The notes under the pieces: generated by a model
Told to the model about the DNA's origin: nothing
The model's input: the letters and a program-made list of their open reading frames with translations, nothing else
Databases searched by the model: none
Translations under genes and position numbers: made by a program
From: Proteromonas lacertae
Lineage: Eukaryota; Sar; Bigyra; Opalinata; Proteromonadidae
DNA: 64,000 nt
Reading direction: 5' to 3'
Assembly: GCA_002245135.1 (NCBI GenBank)
Contig: NGBS01000002.1
Coordinates: 248,001-312,000, forward strand
In this document: one piece after another, positions 60,001 to 64,000 of the stretch
How the letters are laid out: each line of letters opens with the position of its first letter
How positions within the stretch are numbered: position 1 is the stretch's first letter

Positions 60001-63000
60001 TTGGTTTTAAATACAATTTTATCTTTATCTAGTCTTTGTATTAAGTTATGTTCTTCTTCAGTATATGCTCCAAAATATGCTGTTATGTTGTTCTTACTTA
60101 TAAATTCCATTAACTTTTCATCTGTATTTAACTTCTCTAAGTTTATTAACATAATATTTATCATTACTTCATTCTTATTATTGTTGTTATTAATCTCATT
60201 AACAGCTGTTGATAATCCTTTTAATAACATGTATCTATCTTTATTACTCTTATCATTATATTTATATAAAAATCCAATATTGATAATATCTCCTCTAATC
60301 ATATCATTATTATCACATTCACTATTCATTGTTGAGTAGATATAATCAGATAATTTCTTATTCACTCTTTCAGTACTTTTATACACAACCATCTTCTCAG
60401 TTGAAGCATCATATACCTTTACAACATACTCATTTTCATATATTATATTGTATATTAATGATATATTGACATAATCATTACCATCACTTAATTCTATAGT
60501 CATATTATTCATTACTTTATAATTTGGTATTCTTGGAGTTTGAGGACTATTTTTCATTGCTAATAAATACATCTGTAAACTCAAATATAAACTATAATCA
60601 TTACTATTCAATAAACACTTTTGATTATTATTACTGCTTATTTCTTTCTTGATAATATTCTCATATACTTTTGGAATATCAATATCAATGAAATAAACAT
60701 TATTAGATGGGATTTTAAAGTCATATACATCAGTATTAATGAAATTTTCTATCTTTGTATTTAATGATAATACATGATGATCAATATCTTGAGGAATTGA
60801 TCTTAGAGTGTATAAACTACTTAAAGTAGTTGTGTAATAATACAAAATCAAAGATTTCTTTGGATTATTTGTTCTAATCATATTATAATATGACAATAAA
60901 TCATTGACATTACTAGTAAGCTTTACTTCCAATATTTTACCTTGTAATTCAACCATTTTATTAATACCTTCTACTAATACTAAACTATCATCATTATCTT
61001 CACCAAAATAATAAATACTTTCATAATTATTCATTTTAATAAACTCATCGATTGGTGATAAGGTGTTTAATAGTGGAGGTAACATATATTGTATATTTCT
61101 AACACATTTTCCATTCATACTCAATCCATTAGACCATATGTTGTTGTTAAACATCATTAACTTGTTTTGTTCAAATATTGAATCAATATTGAGATAAGTA
61201 TAAATAAATATTGAACTGTATTTGTTTGAATTGATACTTTGTGTTAATACTAATGAAATTGAACTGATATTATTACCTATAACCATCTTTATTTCATAAA
61301 GTAAGATGTTGTTATTTATTCCTCCTTCCTTATTGATTTCTTTTATTATATCTTCAATCATTTGTATTTGATTGTATATACAGTAATTATCATCAATTGG
61401 ATTGACAATAAACAACAATTTAAACACATTTTTACTCTCAATTCCACTGTTTGTTCTATTACATATGTTTATATGAGTGTTGTTATTGTATAAATCAATA
61501 TTTTCACTATACACATCTTTCTTAATATAACCTTGATTTGTACCATTGATTAAGGCTAATGGATGATTAAATATGTTGTTATTCTCCAGCATCTTCATCT
61601 TATTAGGTAATTTAAATCCATTCTTATTGGCCAATTCAATGAAATTTGAAACTGTAAAGTTTGCAATTGGTATTTCAATCAATATATTTCGAATTAACAA
61701 TCCTATGGAATAATCATTATATTTCTTAAAGTCATCATTTATCTCAGACATTAAACCTGTACGATGATAAAACTGTGTTATCTCTTCATTAATATCTGAT
61801 TCAGTATTTCTATCCAAGTTTTGCTTGACAATATAATAATTCTTAAATGAATATTCATGACTAACATCATATGTTTCAATATCCAGAACAGTTAATGATT
61901 GATAAAATAAATCATTCTCATTATACATTGCGTTGTATATTGAACTAAACACTGTGTAAAATGATTCAGTGGCTATTAAATCAGATAAATAAGTAATGAT
62001 TAAATATGACTTTAATTTATTCTGGAAATGTGGTAATAATATACTGTAGATTGATGTTTCGTTAATACCATATTCTAATTCAATTACTTTATAGTTAAAG
62101 TAAAATGGTAATTCTTTATTCAATGAATCTAAGAACATACTGCTTGGTGTATTTCCTTTCAATGTAAATAAAACCATTTCATATTTATTCTTAGAATATT
62201 CAATCATAGTATCTTTTATTAAACTGACATAATTACCAGGATCAATTGTATTTAATAGAATGTTATTATTACATAACTTCACATCGTCAACATATAACAA
62301 TGAAGTAGAAATTAATAAGTTATGATTTATATCTATTTTATCCATCATTCTGCTAATCTCATAATTAGAAAAGTCACTAATATATATAACAAAATCATTA
62401 CCAAAATTATGTTGTTTAACAATATTAACTAAATCATTCACTATTGTTTCATACATGACAACAATATTAATATCATATTTATCCTTCATATCAATCTTAG
62501 TTTTCAATAATGAAGAATATAATCTAATAGTATAACCTTGTGGGTGAGTTTTTCTATTGATTAATACTATTTTCAATGGTAAAGCTGATGTATTTTTATA
62601 TCCATTAGTTGGGATTCTCATATAATCAACAATCATCATTTTATCTCGAATAAATGGATATACTTCAAACTGATCATTTTGATTAACATCAGCTGAACTA
62701 TTATTATTATTAACTCTAGATAGTATATTTGCATTATTATTATTATTATTATTACTATATTCAAACCAATTCTTTATATATTTATTCACTGTTATATTAA
62801 CTACATATGGAACAGAGAATATCCAATCAGGATAAACTACTGAATCATATATATTAATATATTCTTCAGAATAGGGTATATAATTGATAGTATTGAATGA
62901 ATAAACGTGATAATTATTACTAGTGCCATTTATATAAGAATTTAATATATCAATATTCATATTAATAACCAACAAATCATTATGAATTCTGGTTAGATTG

Positions 63001-64000
63001 TAATACTGAAAACACTCTTTACATTGATCATTATCCATTAATGTTATAATTAAATCATCTTCTTCAAGTGTATTATAAACTGCAGGACTGTATGAAGCAT
63101 TGGTTATATCAGTAACAATACTTGTCTTTAACTGATAATCTTTACTTATATTATCTATCATTAACTTTATTTTATCATTATAATCATTTAGTTTGTAGAT
63201 GAATACAAATCTTGTGTATTTATGTATTTGTAGTATTGTATGTAATTGGTAATAAATCATCATACTGCTAGACATTCCTACTTTATTTATACTCTCAATA
63301 TTATCTAATTCATCATTAGTAATGTAAGGATCAAGATAATAATATTCTATCTTTCTTTGTTTAAAGTAATTACCTAATAATGCACCACAATCATTATCTC
63401 CATTACTCAATACTGTTAATATATTATCATTATCAATCTCATCAAACTTAGAGATTATATTATTACAATTCTGAGTATTATAATTTCTATATTCAATCTT
63501 TACTACTAAATTGTAACTTGCTGCTAATGAAACATATTCATTTGTAATTGCTGTAATTTTAGTTAGAAGTTGAGAATCTGAAACTTTATTCTGATTATTA
63601 ATGCTATTCTTCTTAATGTCTAATATAAATATTCCTTTTGTATATATTATTGGACTACACTTTGATTTACAATCACACTGTAATGGATATATATAATTGG
63701 GCTGTAAGAACTCCTGACTAAATGCTGAATTGTAATTGGCTGTATTATCTACAGTGATTTCATTATAATTAGTAACTCCTTGTAGTTTAAACAGTGATGT
63801 TTGATGTTGTAATATATTATCAGATGTATAATATAAATCACCCTTTGGCGCATAGTTTAATCCAGTTTCTTTATTACCATATAAATCATAAATATTCTTT
63901 CTTAAACAATTACTGAAATCTTTACTTTGTTCATGACAATCAGTTAGTAATTTTGGTACAACCAACGAACATGTCAAATGTACAATAAACATACGTTCAT
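54078..64000 (-). CDS. Giant class C (GABA-B-like) receptor with about seven periplasmic-binding-protein modules (5' partial)
   Basis: The frame is open to the right edge, so the start is outside the window; more than 3,280 residues are visible with no intron evident. About seven venus-flytrap modules of roughly 400-450 residues are in series. The last, near 56.9-55.8 kb, is the clearest: GILSKFEKELVKVELTTIDE, INENGGINGF and FGGWTYSSHIA match the branched-chain amino acid/urea-type solute-binding proteins (UrtA/AmiC group). Then comes a 7TM class C domain (55.66-54.93 kb) with GTLFSKAYRIYKLI, FNESKSTSL and FLPKCYDIY. A tail of about 280 residues has a coiled coil (KCIEDDIRELNKQLAKENKN) and Ser/Asn-rich stretches. 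Three single-base offsets near 58.51, 58.34 and 57.03 kb interrupt the frame, each equivalent to one extra base. Confidence 0.82.

Noticed and set aside
1-64000. Transposons, insertion sequences, CRISPR arrays, tRNA or rRNA genes
   Set aside because: None were recognised on either strand by reading. The only sizeable repeat found is the glycosyltransferase inverted repeat. tRNA detection by eye is unreliable, so a covariance-model scan would be decisive.

Overview
This is a nuclear segment from an AT-rich (very roughly 70% A+T by eye), gene-dense, intron-rich microbial eukaryote that has a working mitochondrion: it encodes the mitoribosomal proteins bL12m and bL28m. TAA, TAG and TGA all act as stops, so the standard code fits. 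Most introns are tiny (25-50 nt) and nearly all begin GTAT and end AG. I could join exons by hand for most genes, and in almost every case the joined coding length is an exact multiple of three. The species is not recognisable to me. Tenascin-like EGF proteins of the type seen at 45-47 kb, and the W..I...YY...PP..GW module at 28 kb, are types I associate mainly with stramenopile/alveolate-like protists. I treat that as a weak lineage hint only.

Layout. 0-5 kb: end of an unidentified coiled-coil gene, a sugar transporter and a long-chain acyl-CoA synthetase. 5-10 kb: two tandem maltose-type O-acetyltransferases, then two glycosyltransferase genes in tail-to-tail orientation whose 3' ends form a near-perfect 340-bp inverted repeat. 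10-15 kb: a coiled-coil protein, fucose mutarotase, a degenerate CCA-adding-enzyme-like protein, and the TRAPP subunits TRAPPC3 and TRAPPC2L sharing a 65-bp promoter. 15-28 kb: VPS13 head to head with NPRL3. 28-33 kb: an ankyrin/coiled-coil/pseudokinase fusion and a two-domain methyltransferase-fold protein. 33-38 kb: POP1, TFIIH p34 (Tfb4), bL28m and a RING-H2 membrane protein. 38-44 kb: an EF-hand protein and a tandem two-repeat potassium-type CNBD channel. 44-50 kb: bL12m, a secreted EGF protein and PP4R3. 50-54 kb: ABCF2, NF-YB and a VTA1/LIP5-like protein. 54-64 kb: a giant GABA-B-like class C receptor with about seven periplasmic-binding-protein modules, running off the right edge.

The most striking features are three kinds. 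First, minor-spliceosome (U12-type) introns: clear AT-AC examples in NF-YB and TRAPPC2L, and a related atypical one in both glycosyltransferase copies, all 53-55 nt, sitting among ultra-short U2-type introns. Second, unusual receptor and channel architectures: the multi-module receptor, the two-repeat channel and the ankyrin-pseudokinase fusion. Third, extreme compaction, with divergent gene pairs separated by only 32-65 bp. The receptor and the channel each contain several single-base frame offsets, all in the same direction. These look more like consensus insertion errors than biology, but pseudogenisation cannot be excluded.
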